Below are positions 17,616 through 26,598 of a stretch of 64,000 nucleotides of DNA, one piece after another. Numbering within the stretch: position 1 is the stretch's first letter; every line of letters starts with the position of its first letter. Under the pieces are notes generated by a model that had not been told where the DNA came from, did no database searches, and saw only the letters and a program-made list of their open reading frames with translations. This DNA comes from Mycoplana azooxidifex. GTDB lineage: Bacteria; Pseudomonadota; Alphaproteobacteria; Rhizobiales; Rhizobiaceae. The stretch covers positions 172,963-236,962 of the forward strand of contig NZ_JACIEE010000006.1 in assembly GCF_014196765.1 (NCBI RefSeq), given 5' to 3'. The translations under genes were made by a program, and so were the position numbers.

Positions 17616-18299
17616 TCACATTTCGCGGACCTTGCCGTCCTCGATGGTCACGCGGCGGTCCATCAGCGAGGCGATCTGGTGATTGTGCGTGGCGATCAGC
17701 GCCGCCAGTCCCGACTGGCGCACCAGCGCCTGAAGCGCCTCGAACACATAGCCGGCCGTCTCGGGGTCGAGATTGCCGGTCGGCTCGTCGGCCAGAAGCA
17801 GCAGCGGCGCATTGGCGACCGCGCGTGCGATCGCCACCCGCTGCTGTTCGCCGCCGGATAGCTCCGACGGGCGATGGTCGCCGCGGTGGCCGATGCGCAT
17901 GTAGTCGAGCAACTGCTTGGCCCGTTCGCTGGCCTCCGGCTTGGAGAGACCGGCGATCAGCTGCGGCATCATGATGTTCTCCAGCGCCGAAAACTCCGGC
18001 AGGAGATGATGGAACTGGTAGACGAAGCCGATCTCGTTGCGGCGGATGGCCGTGCGCTCCTCGTCGCCGAGCCTGGCGCAGGAGTGGCCGTTGACGACGA
18101 CATCGCCGGCATCGGGCCGCTCCAGCAGGCCGGCGACATGCAGGAGCGTCGACTTGCCGGTGCCCGAGGGCGCCACGAGTGCCACGATCTCGCCGCTGCG
18201 CAGGGTGAAGTCGGCCCCCTTCAGGATCGACAGCACCGTCTCGCCCTGGCCGTATTGGCGATCGACGCCGGTCAACTTGAGTGCCACACGCGCGTTCAT
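17616..18299 (-). CDS. lolD: Lipoprotein-releasing ABC transporter ATPase
   Basis: A 227-aa ABC ATPase of the LolD/MacB group. Walker A is APSGTGKS (44-51), signature LSGGEQ (147-152) and Walker B LLLADE (167-172) followed by PTGNLDP. With the membrane subunit it would energise release of outer-membrane lipoproteins from the inner membrane. It starts 9 bp after lolC, so the two are one operon. Confidence 0.93.
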   Translation of the reverse strand: MNARVALKLTGVDRQYGQGETVLSILKGADFTLRSGEIVALVAPSGTGKSTLLHVAGLLERPDAGDVVVNGHSCARLGDEERTAIRRNEIGFVYQFHHLLPEFSALENIMMPQLIAGLSKPEASERAKQLLDYMRIGHRGDHRPSELSGGEQQRVAIARAVANAPLLLLADEPTGNLDPETAGYVFEALQALVRQSGLAALIATHNHQIASLMDRRVTIEDGKVREM

Positions 18300-18308
18300 C
18301 GGTCAGTC

Positions 18309-19616
18309 CTATTCATACCGCAGGGCCTGCACGGGATCGAGCTTGGAGGCGCGCCATGCGGGGAAGATCGTGGCCAGGAAGGACAGCGCTAGCGCCATGA
18401 GGACGATCGACAGCGTCTCGCCGAAATTCATGTCCGCGGGAAGCTGGCTGAGGAAATAGAGTTCCGGATCGAACAGGGTCTGGCCGGAAAGCCAGGAGAA
18501 GAACTGGCGGATCGATTCGACGTTGAGGCAGACGACGACCCCGAGCAGGACGCCGGCGATCGTCCCGACCGTTCCGATCGCAGCCCCGGTCATGAAGAAG
18601 ATGCGCATGATCGAGCCGGACGTGGCCCCCATGGTGCGCAGGATGGCGATGTCGCTGCCCTTGTCCTTCACCAGCATGATCAGCCCGGAGATGATGTTCA
18701 GCGCCGCGACCAGGACGATCAGCGTCAGGATCATGAACATCACGTTGCGCTCGACCTCGAGCGCGGAGAAGAAGGTGCGGTTTCGCTGGCGCCAGTCGGT
18801 GATGTAGATCTGCCGTTTGGCGGCGGCCTCGAGCGGCTGGCGCAGGGCATCGACGGCGTCGGGGTTGTCGACGAAGAGCTCGATCGACTGCACCAGGCCC
18901 TCGGCATTGAAATAGAGCTGGGCTTCCTCCAGCGGCATGTAGATGATCGTGGCGTCGTATTCCGACATGCCGATCTCGAAGACCGCGGACACGGTGTAGC
19001 TCTTGACGCGCGGATTGACGCCCAGCGGGGTCACGTCGCCCTCGGGCGCCACCAGCGTGATCTGGTCACCGGCGGAAATGCCGAGTTGCTCGGCCATGCG
19101 CGCGCCGATCGCAAGGCCGCTGCCGGCGGCAAAGCCGACCATATCGCCGGCCTTGATGTGGTCGGAGACGGTCTTGAGCCTGGTGAAGTCGTCGGCGCGG
19201 ATGCCGCGGACGAGCGCCCCGGTTCCCGCACCGCCCGCACCCGAGGCCAGCGTCTGGCCCTCCACCAGCGGGATCGCCAGCTTGACGCCCGGCACCTTCG
19301 AGAACCGCTCGGCCAGATCCGCATAATTGTCGAACGGCCCGTCGATCGGCTGGACGATCATGTGACCGTTGATGCCGAGGATGCGCGAGATCAGTTCGGT
19401 GCGGAAACCGTTCATCACCGCCATGACGATGATCAGCGTCGCGACGCCCAGCATGATGCCGATGAAGGAGAAGCCGGCAATGACCGAGATGAACGCTTCC
19501 TTGCGCCGCGAGCGGAGGTAGCGCCATGCGACCATGCGTTCGAAGCCGGAAAACGCTCGGCTTGCGGGCGCCGCCTTCGCCTCGACCACGGTGCCCTCGC
19601 CCGTCGCTTCCGCCAT
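18309..19616 (-). CDS. lolC: Lipoprotein-releasing ABC transporter permease (LolC/LolE)
   Basis: A 435-aa inner-membrane protein with one N-terminal membrane segment (about 44-66), a large periplasmic MacB_PCD-type domain and three C-terminal membrane segments (about 290-410), ending PAWRASKLDPVQALRYE, the hallmark of LolC/E and FtsX-like permeases. Only one permease gene is present next to lolD, so the complex probably uses two copies of it (a LolF-like arrangement known in many alphaproteobacteria), which is inference. Its start lies 208 bp after proS. Confidence 0.93.
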   Translation of the reverse strand: MAEATGEGTVVEAKAAPASRAFSGFERMVAWRYLRSRRKEAFISVIAGFSFIGIMLGVATLIIVMAVMNGFRTELISRILGINGHMIVQPIDGPFDNYADLAERFSKVPGVKLAIPLVEGQTLASGAGGAGTGALVRGIRADDFTRLKTVSDHIKAGDMVGFAAGSGLAIGARMAEQLGISAGDQITLVAPEGDVTPLGVNPRVKSYTVSAVFEIGMSEYDATIIYMPLEEAQLYFNAEGLVQSIELFVDNPDAVDALRQPLEAAAKRQIYITDWRQRNRTFFSALEVERNVMFMILTLIVLVAALNIISGLIMLVKDKGSDIAILRTMGATSGSIMRIFFMTGAAIGTVGTIAGVLLGVVVCLNVESIRQFFSWLSGQTLFDPELYFLSQLPADMNFGETLSIVLMALALSFLATIFPAWRASKLDPVQALRYE

Positions 19617-19696
19617 GATACCTCCGGTCCTGTCGCCGCCGAAGCCCGCGCCCGGCGGACACGATTCGGCAGCATCTCGATTCTGCGCACAATGCT

Positions 19697-19746
19697 ACTG
19701 CATAATCGCCGAAACCGGAATCGATTTGCAGCTAAAATTATGCAGT
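19697..19746. repeat. Long-spaced inverted repeat upstream of lolC
   Basis: ACTGCATAAT (19697-19706) and ATTATGCAGT (19737-19746) are perfect 10-bp inverted arms separated by 30 bp, in an AT-rich patch between proS and lolC. It may be a regulator binding region for lolCD or a stem structure. Confidence 0.45.
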
Positions 19747-19768
19747 GGAATTAGGGCGTTACGGTGAT

Positions 19769-19788
19769 GGCGGAATGTTGATTCCGCC
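19769..19788 (-). terminator. Hairpin after proS
   Basis: GGCGGAAT / ATTCCGCC with a 4-nt loop lies 37 bp downstream of the proS stop. No T-tract follows, so termination strength is uncertain. Confidence 0.4.
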
Positions 19789-19824
19789 CCACTGCGCGCT
19801 TGCCCGGTCCCGGCCCGCGCGACC

Positions 19825-21153
19825 TCAGCCGGCGGACGTCAGGCGCGCGATCGCAGCGTCGATCGTCAGCGTCTCGCGCTCGCCGGTCTTGCGGTCCTTG
19901 ACCTCGACCTCGCCGGCTGCGACCGAACGCGGTCCGACGACGACCTGGAACGGCGCACCGATAAGATCCGCTGTGGCGAACTTCGTGCCGGCCCGCTCGT
20001 CCTTGTCGTCGAGAAGCACGTCGACGCCCGCCTTGATCAGTGCGCTATAGATGTTCTCGCTCGCCGCGTCGCAGGCCGCGTCGCCCGCCTTCATGTTGAT
20101 CACCACCACTTCGAACGGAGCAACCGCCTTCGGCCAGATGATGCCGTTCTCGTCATGAGAGGCCTCGATGATGGCCGGCACGAGCCGGGTCGGGCCGATG
20201 CCATAGGAGCCCATGTGGACGGTATGCTCCTTGCCGTCCGGTCCCTGGACCTTGGCGCCCATCGCCTCAGAATATTTCGTGCCGAAATAGAAGATGTGGC
20301 CGACCTCGATGCCGCGCGCGGACAGGCGCTCGCCCTCGGGGATCGCGTCGAATGCGGCCTCGTCGTGCATTTCGGAGGTGGCGGCATAGCGCGACGTCCA
20401 CTTGTCGAAGATCGCCTTCAGGCCGGCGACGTCGTCGAAATTCGTATCCTCGCCCGGAATGTCGAAGCCGAGGAAATCCTTGTGGCAGTACACTTCGGAT
20501 TCGCCGGTGTCGGCCAGGATGATGAACTCGTGGCTGAGGTTGCCGCCGATCGGGCCGGTGTCGGCGCGCATGGGGATCGCGCGAAGTCCCAGCCGCGTGA
20601 AGGTGCGAAGGTACGCTGCGAACATGCGGTTATAGGCGTGCTCCGCGCCCTCGCGGTTCAGGTCGAAGGAATAGGCATCCTTCATCAGGAACTCGCGCGA
20701 ACGCATGGTGCCGAAGCGCGGACGGATCTCGTCGCGGAACTTCAGCTGGATATGGTAGAGGTTCAGCGGCAGGTCCTTGTAGGACTTGACGTAGGACCGG
20801 AAGACGTCGGTGATCATCTCCTCGTTGGTCGGGCCATAGAGCATGGCGCGGTCCTGGCGGTCCTTGATGCGCAGCATCTCCTTGCCATAGGCGTCATAGC
20901 GCCCGCTCTCCTGCCAGAGCTCGGCCGACTGCAGGGTCGGCATCAGGAGTTCCACTGCGCCGGAACGGCTCTGTTCTTCGCGGATGATGGCGTTGACCTT
21001 GTCCAGCACGCGCTTGCCAAGCGGCAGCCAGGTATAAATGCCGGCCGACTGCTGCTTGATCATCCCCGCCCGAAGCATCAGGCGATGCGAGACGATTTCC
21101 GCCTCCTTGGGATTTTCCTTGAGGATGGGCATGAAGAAGCGGGAGAGACGCAT
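19825..21153 (-). CDS. proS: Prolyl-tRNA synthetase (short form)
   Basis: A 442-aa class II aminoacyl-tRNA synthetase that charges tRNA(Pro). Motif 2 ([21 protein letters not shown]) and motif 3 ([10 protein letters not shown]) are present, followed by the anticodon-binding domain. The roughly 180-residue editing insertion of the E. coli type is missing, as is usual in alphaproteobacteria, so Ala-tRNA(Pro) would have to be cleared by a separate protein. The frame opens with a TTG four codons earlier; the ATG at 21153 starts [15 protein letters not shown], the family norm, with GGA upstream. Confidence 0.95.
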   Translation of the reverse strand: MRLSRFFMPILKENPKEAEIVSHRLMLRAGMIKQQSAGIYTWLPLGKRVLDKVNAIIREEQSRSGAVELLMPTLQSAELWQESGRYDAYGKEMLRIKDRQDRAMLYGPTNEEMITDVFRSYVKSYKDLPLNLYHIQLKFRDEIRPRFGTMRSREFLMKDAYSFDLNREGAEHAYNRMFAAYLRTFTRLGLRAIPMRADTGPIGGNLSHEFIILADTGESEVYCHKDFLGFDIPGEDTNFDDVAGLKAIFDKWTSRYAATSEMHDEAAFDAIPEGERLSARGIEVGHIFYFGTKYSEAMGAKVQGPDGKEHTVHMGSYGIGPTRLVPAIIEASHDENGIIWPKAVAPFEVVVINMKAGDAACDAASENIYSALIKAGVDVLLDDKDERAGTKFATADLIGAPFQVVVGPRSVAAGEVEVKDRKTGERETLTIDAAIARLTSAG

Positions 21154-21325
21154 GGCGGGTTCCAAATAGACAGGTTTTCGCCTAGCTGTGGATTCGGGCG
21201 AAAAGACGTTGATTTCGAAGCGTTCATAGACGCTTCACGGCCGGAAGTGAACCCGCCGCCGTCCAGCCGTCCATCGAAATCGCGCCGCAGGGACGCATCG
21301 CCTGCCGTCGGCAATGGGGGCGCTC

Positions 21326-21354
21326 AATAGCGACAAATGCCGACCCAAAGTCAA
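21326..21354 (-). promoter_or_regulatory. Candidate promoter of proS
   Basis: On the minus strand TTGACT (complement of 21349-21354) and GCTATT (complement of 21326-21331) are 17 bp apart, about 170 bp upstream of the proS start. Close to sigma-70 consensus at -35, fair at -10. Confidence 0.45.
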
Positions 21355-21440
21355 CGGAAAAATTTTCTTCAAGTGTAACAAATATGCAAAAAACCAGATG
21401 ACAACGCCCAACCTTTGAGCTAGTTTCAGGCCACAAAACA

Positions 21441-21463
21441 GGCAAGAAGTACAAATTCTTGCC
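21441..21463. repeat. Perfect 8-bp hairpin in the proS leader region
   Basis: GGCAAGAA / TTCTTGCC with a 7-nt spacer. It lies upstream of the candidate proS promoter, so it is more likely an operator or a minor terminator than an attenuator. Confidence 0.4.
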
Positions 21464-21550
21464 AATTTCGCGGTCAAGTCTTGGGAGGATCAGATCTTGG
21501 CGCGCCTAGCCGCTGCCACCGGAAACGGGCAAAGATCACGCGATACTTTA

Positions 21551-21580
21551 AAAACAAGGCTTTCAGCCTTGTTTTTTTTT
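21551..21580. terminator. Strong bidirectional intrinsic terminator
   Basis: AAAACAAGGCT / AGCCTTGTTTT, an 11-bp stem with a TTC loop, followed on the plus strand by further Ts to 21580; on the minus strand the stem ends in TTTTT as well. On the minus strand it would end the DUF1467 transcript 175 bp after its stop. On the plus strand there is no gene immediately before it. Confidence 0.85.
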
Positions 21581-21610
21581 GCCTTTTGTATCCGCCAGCC
21601 TTCCGATACA

Positions 21611-21629
21611 GTATTTGTATGACAAATAC
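21611..21629. promoter_or_regulatory. 19-bp palindrome of GntR/FadR operator type
   Basis: GTATTTGTATGACAAATAC is a perfect 8-bp dyad around ATG. Its core TTGTATGACAA fits the TNGTNNNACNA consensus of FadR-subfamily GntR repressors. No GntR-family gene is in the window. Confidence 0.5.
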
Positions 21630-21754
21630 ACGACAGTCCGATGCGACAAACGCGCACACGGTTGCACGGTCCCGCGAAGCCATTGGGCTGTCCGATCGCC
21701 GCGCGCCAAAATGAACGATACCGTTCACATTGGTTTTTCGCAAGGACGAATGCT

Positions 21755-22024
21755 TCAGTCGAAATCGGGATAGAATTGCGGGATGGCATCCAGCCCGTAG
21801 CCGAATTTCACCGACAGCACATACCAGGCGGCATGGATGACGGCTGCTACGAGGGTGGTGATGAGAAGGACCCGCCCGGCCCGGTAGCGCGCGGGCGCGC
21901 TCTCGACGCTGCCGGGAACGACCTCGTTTTCCTCTGCCTGGGTGCGCAGGCCGAACGGCAGCACGGCAAAGAGCGTGACCCACCAGATGATGAAATAGAC
22001 GGCGAAGAGCGAAAACAGCGGCAT
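21755..22024 (-). CDS. DUF1467 family membrane protein
   Basis: An 89-aa protein with two membrane helices (about 5-25 and 52-72). The start MPLFSLFAVYFIIWWVTLFAVLPFGLR is typical of DUF1467, a family of unknown function found mainly in alphaproteobacteria downstream of the methylmalonyl-CoA epimerase gene, as here. A longer frame to 22153 exists but has no membrane-protein character in the extra residues. Confidence 0.82.
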   Translation of the reverse strand: MPLFSLFAVYFIIWWVTLFAVLPFGLRTQAEENEVVPGSVESAPARYRAGRVLLITTLVAAVIHAAWYVLSVKFGYGLDAIPQFYPDFD

Positions 22025-22207
22025 GTCCGATACCCGATGGCGCCACGGCCCTGGACCGTCGCGCAGAAAACTGTGATGGCAGCGCGCCGGCCGCGGCCGA
22101 TGCGGCCGGGATCCGATGCGTGACGGCTCCCTTTGCGGCGTGACTGCCGCCATGGCCTTTTACCCCCATGGCCGCGGCAATTCAAATCCGCCGGCTGTGG
22201 CCTGCGG

Positions 22208-22612
22208 TCACACTTCTTCCAGTTCGATCAGCGTGCCGAAGAAATCCTTCGGGTGCAGAAAGAGCACCGGCTTGCCGTGCGCCCCGGTCTTCGGGGTGCC
22301 GTCGCCCAGCACCCGCGCGCCGCCGGCGACCAAACGGTCGCGGGCGGAAAGGATGTCGTCCACCTCGTAGCAGATATGGTGCATGCCGCCGGAGGGCGAC
22401 TTCTCCAGAAAGGCTGCGATCGGCGATCCCTCGCCCAGCGGCTCGAGCAGTTCGACCTTGGTGTTGGGCAGTTCGACGAAGACGACGGTGACGCCGTGCT
22501 CCGGCAGCGCCTGCGGCGGGCTGACACGGGCGCCGAGCACGTCGCGATAGGACGCCGTCGCCGCCGCCAGGTTTGGCACGGCGATGGCAATGTGGTTGAC
22601 CCGTCCCAGCAT
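22208..22612 (-). CDS. mce: Methylmalonyl-CoA epimerase
   Basis: A 134-aa VOC-fold metalloenzyme that interconverts (R)- and (S)-methylmalonyl-CoA, needed for propionyl-CoA use together with the B12-dependent mutase. Likely metal ligands are in the N-terminal GRVNHIAIAV (H7), MHHICYEV and the terminal LIELEEV. The ATG at 22612 follows GGAGG at a good distance; an ATG seven codons earlier is less likely. It lies 77 bp downstream of rnj on the same strand, the usual rhizobial context. Confidence 0.88.
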   Translation of the reverse strand: MLGRVNHIAIAVPNLAAATASYRDVLGARVSPPQALPEHGVTVVFVELPNTKVELLEPLGEGSPIAAFLEKSPSGGMHHICYEVDDILSARDRLVAGGARVLGDGTPKTGAHGKPVLFLHPKDFFGTLIELEEV

Positions 22613-22689
22613 TCCCGCCTCCTTCTCCTGCATGTCCCTGCCTATCCTTTGGCCGTCCGTCCGCCGTCGCGCTGGCCCGATGGCCGCCG

Positions 22690-24357
22690 TCAGACCTTCG
22701 TGACGAAAACGGTGACGACCGGCTTCTTGCCCCAGACCTCGTTCGCCATGGAGCGCACCGCGCGGCGCACCGCCTCGCGGATGGTGCCGAGGTCCTTGCG
22801 CCGTGCGCGCGGAATGCTTTCGACGGCACCCAGCACAGCATCATAGAGCGTGTCGCCCATATCCTCGCCCTCGTCGTCGAATTGCGGCAGGCCGTAGGGA
22901 ACGACGTCGGGATCGCCGCGGAAGTCGTAGCGCGCGTCGAGCACGATGTTGACCGCCACGTGGCCGACGAAGGAAAGCTTGCGGCGGTCGCCGATGCCCA
23001 TTTCCTCGAAGTCGCCGATCAGGTTGCCGTCCTTGAAGATGCGGCCGAAATGGACTTCGTCGATGATCGCCGGCGTGCCCGGCGCGAGCCGCAGCATCTT
23101 GCCGTCGCGCACGCGCGGCACGACGGGGATGCCCGACTGCTCGGCAAGCTCGGCATGGGCGACCAGATGCGCCGCCTCGCCATGCACCGGCACGACCATT
23201 TGCGGCCGGGTCCAGGCATACATCTGCTGCAACTCGCTGCGGCGCGGATGTCCGGACACATGGACCAGCGCCTCGCTGTCGGTGATCACGTGGATGCCCT
23301 GGTCGACCAGGCCGTTCTTGATGTCGTTGATCGCCTTCTCGTTGCCGGGAATGGCACGCGAGGAGAAGATGATGGTGTCGCCGGCGGTAAAGGCGACGTT
23401 GCGCATCTCGTCGCGGGCGATCTTGGCGAGTGCGGCGCGCGGCTCGCCCTGGCTGCCGGTCAGGATGACGACGACCTTGTCGCGCGGGATGTAGCCGAAC
23501 TCGTCCTCGTCGATGAAGGGCCTGATGCCCTCCATCAGGCCGATGTCGCGCGCGACCGCCGTCACTCGCTTCATCGAGCTGCCGAGCAGCAGCACCTCGC
23601 GGCCGGCGGTTTCGGCAGCCTTCGCGATCGAGCGGATACGGCCGACATTCGACGAGAACGTGGTGATGCCGACGCGACCCTCGGCGCTCTCGATAATCTT
23701 GGCGAGGCTTTCGGTCACCTCCTCCTCGGACGGTGACACGCCGTCGCGCAGCGCGTTGGTGCTGTCGCAGATCAGCGCGAGAACGCCTTCGTCGCCAAGC
23801 TTGCGGAAGCGGGCCTCGTCCGTCAGCGGACCGAGCGAGGGGTGAAGGTCGATCTTCCAGTCGCCGGTGTGGATGACGGTGCCGAGCGGCGTCTTGATCG
23901 CCAGCGACATCGGCTCGGGAATGGAGTGGTTGACGCCGATGCCCTCGATCTCGAAGGGACCGACATTGATCCGGTCGCCCTGCTTGAAGATCGTCACCGG
24001 GATCTCGGTGCGGCTGCGCTCGTAGTCGCGCTTGGCCTCGAGCATGCCGGCGGTGAAGGGCGACGCATAGACGGGCACGTTCAGGCCCGGCCACAGGTCG
24101 TTCAGGGCGCCGTAATGATCCTCGTGGGCATGGGTGATGATGATGCCCTTGAGGTTCTTCCTTTCCTCGGCGAGGAAGCGGATGTCGGGCAGCACGAGGT
24201 CCACGCCCGGCAGGTCGGGGCCAGGGAACGTCACGCCGCAATCGACCATGATCCATTTGCGGTTACCGGGTGTGCCGTAGCCATAGAGTGCGAGATTCAT
24301 GCCGATCTCGCCAACCCCGCCAAGGGGCAGGAACACCAGGTCTTCTTGGTTTGCCAT
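22690..24357 (-). CDS. rnj: Ribonuclease J
   Basis: A 555-aa metallo-beta-lactamase/beta-CASP nuclease, which in this family has 5'-to-3' exonuclease and endonuclease activity in rRNA and mRNA processing. The zinc motif HAHEDH is at 76-81. The beta-CASP region has TGSQGEPRAAL and SGHPRRSELQQM, and the C-terminal domain ends in VTVFVTKV. Many alphaproteobacteria carry RNase J beside RNase E. It starts 17 bp after birA and so belongs to the tail of the nuo transcript. Confidence 0.93.
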   Translation of the reverse strand: MANQEDLVFLPLGGVGEIGMNLALYGYGTPGNRKWIMVDCGVTFPGPDLPGVDLVLPDIRFLAEERKNLKGIIITHAHEDHYGALNDLWPGLNVPVYASPFTAGMLEAKRDYERSRTEIPVTIFKQGDRINVGPFEIEGIGVNHSIPEPMSLAIKTPLGTVIHTGDWKIDLHPSLGPLTDEARFRKLGDEGVLALICDSTNALRDGVSPSEEEVTESLAKIIESAEGRVGITTFSSNVGRIRSIAKAAETAGREVLLLGSSMKRVTAVARDIGLMEGIRPFIDEDEFGYIPRDKVVVILTGSQGEPRAALAKIARDEMRNVAFTAGDTIIFSSRAIPGNEKAINDIKNGLVDQGIHVITDSEALVHVSGHPRRSELQQMYAWTRPQMVVPVHGEAAHLVAHAELAEQSGIPVVPRVRDGKMLRLAPGTPAIIDEVHFGRIFKDGNLIGDFEEMGIGDRRKLSFVGHVAVNIVLDARYDFRGDPDVVPYGLPQFDDEGEDMGDTLYDAVLGAVESIPRARRKDLGTIREAVRRAVRSMANEVWGKKPVVTVFVTKV

Positions 24358-24374
24358 ATTCTGAAAATTTCCGA

Positions 24375-25142
24375 TTATTCGAAGAAAACATCGCCGGCTG
24401 CGATCAAGCGCACGCCGCCGTCGTCGGTCTGAAGCTTGAGCAGACCACTATCATCAATTCCGGCAAAGCGCCCGGAAATTGATTGGGTCGGCAGATTGAC
24501 CGTAATCCGTTCGCCGATCCCGCCGGCGACCTTGCGCCAGCGCGCCATGATCTCGCCGATCCCGTTGGCGCTGTCCCAGAGCCTGAGGATGTCGGCCATC
24601 TCGCGGAAGAGACGGGCGAAGAGCTCCGCCGGTGCCACGGCGCAGCCGTAGTCGGCGAGGCTGGCAACGGGATAGAGCCCCGCCTCCGGCGCGACCGCCA
24701 CATTGATGCCGCAGCCGATCACGATCGCCTGGCGGCCATCCGAAAGGGTCTCGGCTTCCACCAGGATGCCGCAGACCTTGTTCTTGTCGATCAGGATATC
24801 GTTCGGCCACTTGATGGCGACCGGCGGGGCTGCGATCGGCATCACCGAAGCGACCGTGGCCTGGACGGCGACGGCCACGGCGAGCGGAAGCGAGGCGAGC
24901 CGGTCGACGGGGGCGGGATCGATCAGGAGCAGCGAGGCATAGAGGTTGCCGGGTTCCGATGTCCACGGCCGGCCGCGCCGTCCCCGGCCGCCGGTCTGGC
25001 GCGCCGCCGTCACCCATAGACCGGAAAGCGCGCCCTTGCGGGCGCGCTCGAAACATTCCGAATTGGTCGAGGTGGTCTCGACCAGCGCTTCGTGCCGGAA
25101 ATCATCCAGCGAAAGCTGGCCGGTGCCGGTCCGGCCGGTCAA
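24375..25142 (-). CDS. birA: Biotin-[acetyl-CoA-carboxylase] ligase, group I (no HTH)
   Basis: A 255-aa biotin protein ligase that biotinylates the carboxylase carrier protein. The biotinyl-AMP loop GRGRRGRPW and the lysine motif KWPNDILID are present, followed by the small C-terminal SH3-like domain. No N-terminal DNA-binding domain precedes the catalytic part, so it should not act as a biotin repressor. No ATG is available; the best start is the TTG at 25142, whose last two bases overlap the nuoN stop (TTGA), implying coupling to nuoN. The frame upstream of this overlaps nuoN and is arginine-rich nonsense. Confidence 0.85.
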   Translation of the reverse strand: MTGRTGTGQLSLDDFRHEALVETTSTNSECFERARKGALSGLWVTAARQTGGRGRRGRPWTSEPGNLYASLLLIDPAPVDRLASLPLAVAVAVQATVASVMPIAAPPVAIKWPNDILIDKNKVCGILVEAETLSDGRQAIVIGCGINVAVAPEAGLYPVASLADYGCAVAPAELFARLFREMADILRLWDSANGIGEIMARWRKVAGGIGERITVNLPTQSISGRFAGIDDSGLLKLQTDDGGVRLIAAGDVFFE

Positions 25143-26581
25143 AAGAAGGTCCGGGCGGCGGCTTCCGCCGCTTCGCCTATCGGCCCGCCGATCAGGACGT
25201 AGCCGGCCACGAACAGGCCCGCGACGCCGAAGACCAGCTTCAGTTCGCCAGGGGTGCGGGCGAACTCGTCGGTGGCGGCATCGAACCACATCAGCTTGAC
25301 GATGCGCAGGTAGTAGTAGGCGCCGACGACCGACGACAGCACGCCGATGATCGCGAGCGCATAGAGATGCGCCTCGATCGCGGCCATGAAGACGAAGTAC
25401 TTGGCGAAGAAGCCCGCGAGCGGCGGAATGCCTGCCAGCGAGAACATCATCACCGTGAGCACGCTCGCCATGAACGGATTGGTCGTGGACAGGCCGGCCA
25501 GATCGTCGACGGCCTCGACGTTGCCGCCCTCGCGGCGGCGCATGGCGAGGATGCAGGCAAACGTGCCGAGGGTCATGACCATGTAGATCAGCATGTAGAG
25601 CGCCACGCCGCGCACACCCGCCATCGAGCCTGCCGAAAGGCCGACGAGCGCGTAGCCCATGTGGCCGATCGAGGAATAGGCCATCAGGCGCTTGATGTTG
25701 CGCTGGCCGATGGCGGCGAACGAGCCGAGCAGCATCGAGGCGATCGAAATGAAGACGATGATCTGCTGCCAGTCGGCGACCACCGGCTCGAAGGCTTCGA
25801 TGACGATGCGAACGAGCATGGCCATGGCGGCGACCTTGGGGGCCGCGGCGAAGAAGGCGGTAACCGGTGTCGGCGCGCCCTCATAGACGTCCGGCGTCCA
25901 CATGTGGAACGGCACGGCCGAAATCTTGAAGGCGAGACCGGCAAGGACGAACACCAGGCCGAAGACGAGGCCGAGCGAACGGCCGTCGGCCGACAGCGCG
26001 GACGCGATCTCCTGGAAGCCGGTGTGGCCGGTGAAGCCATAGACCAGCGACATGCCGTAGAGCAGCATGCCCGAGGACAGCGCACCCAGGACAAAATACT
26101 TCAGGCCGGCCTCGGTGGAGCGCACGCTGTCGCGATTGATCGCGGCGACCACGTAGAGCGCGAGCGACTGGAGTTCCAGCGACAGGTAGAGCGATATCAG
26201 GTCGTTGGCCGAGATCATCAGCATCATGCCGAGCGTCGCGAGCACCAGGAGGACCGGGAACTCGAAGCGGTCGAGCTGCTGCGAGCGCGCATGGCCGACC
26301 GTCATCACCATGGCGGTGATGGAGCCGATCAGCGTCAGGATCTTCATGAACCTGGCGAAGGGATCGGAAACGAATGCGCCGCCATAGGCGACGCCCTCGC
26401 CGCCCCGAAGCACCAGCCAGACACCGGCGATGATGAGAAGTGCCACCGCAAGTCCGGTGACGGTCGTCGCCGACCGTTCGCCGGAGAAGACGCCGATCAT
26501 CAGGAGCGCCAGGGCACCCAGCGCCAGGATGACCTCGGGCGTCGAGAGCTGAAGGCTGGAAAGGAGGATTTCAGCAGTCAT
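25139..26581 (-). CDS. nuoN: NADH-quinone oxidoreductase subunit N
   Basis: A 480-aa antiporter-like subunit of the complex I membrane arm with about 14 helices. Conserved residues lie in stretches such as [21 protein letters not shown] and [19 protein letters not shown], including the lysine on the broken helix. It starts 17 bp after nuoM and its stop overlaps the birA start. Confidence 0.95.
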   Translation of the reverse strand: MTAEILLSSLQLSTPEVILALGALALLMIGVFSGERSATTVTGLAVALLIIAGVWLVLRGGEGVAYGGAFVSDPFARFMKILTLIGSITAMVMTVGHARSQQLDRFEFPVLLVLATLGMMLMISANDLISLYLSLELQSLALYVVAAINRDSVRSTEAGLKYFVLGALSSGMLLYGMSLVYGFTGHTGFQEIASALSADGRSLGLVFGLVFVLAGLAFKISAVPFHMWTPDVYEGAPTPVTAFFAAAPKVAAMAMLVRIVIEAFEPVVADWQQIIVFISIASMLLGSFAAIGQRNIKRLMAYSSIGHMGYALVGLSAGSMAGVRGVALYMLIYMVMTLGTFACILAMRRREGGNVEAVDDLAGLSTTNPFMASVLTVMMFSLAGIPPLAGFFAKYFVFMAAIEAHLYALAIIGVLSSVVGAYYYLRIVKLMWFDAATDEFARTPGELKLVFGVAGLFVAGYVLIGGPIGEAAEAAARTFF

Positions 26582-26598
26582 GTCGGATCATCCCGTCG

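Larger units (their letters stand above)
21154..21754. other. 600-bp AT-richer spacer upstream of proS
   Basis: No convincing gene. It holds a proS promoter candidate (21326-21354), a hairpin (21441-21463), a strong terminator (21551-21580) and a 19-bp GntR-type palindrome (21611-21629). A 31-codon frame starts at the ATG inside the palindrome (21619) and ends at 21714 but lacks a ribosome site. The base composition is lower in GC than the flanking genes, as if a gene had been lost or foreign DNA gained here. Confidence 0.5.

Noticed and set aside
21619-21714. 31-codon ORF starting inside the GntR-type palindrome
   Set aside because: No ribosome site; the start codon is part of a DNA-binding dyad, so coding is unlikely, although a leaderless start cannot be fully excluded.
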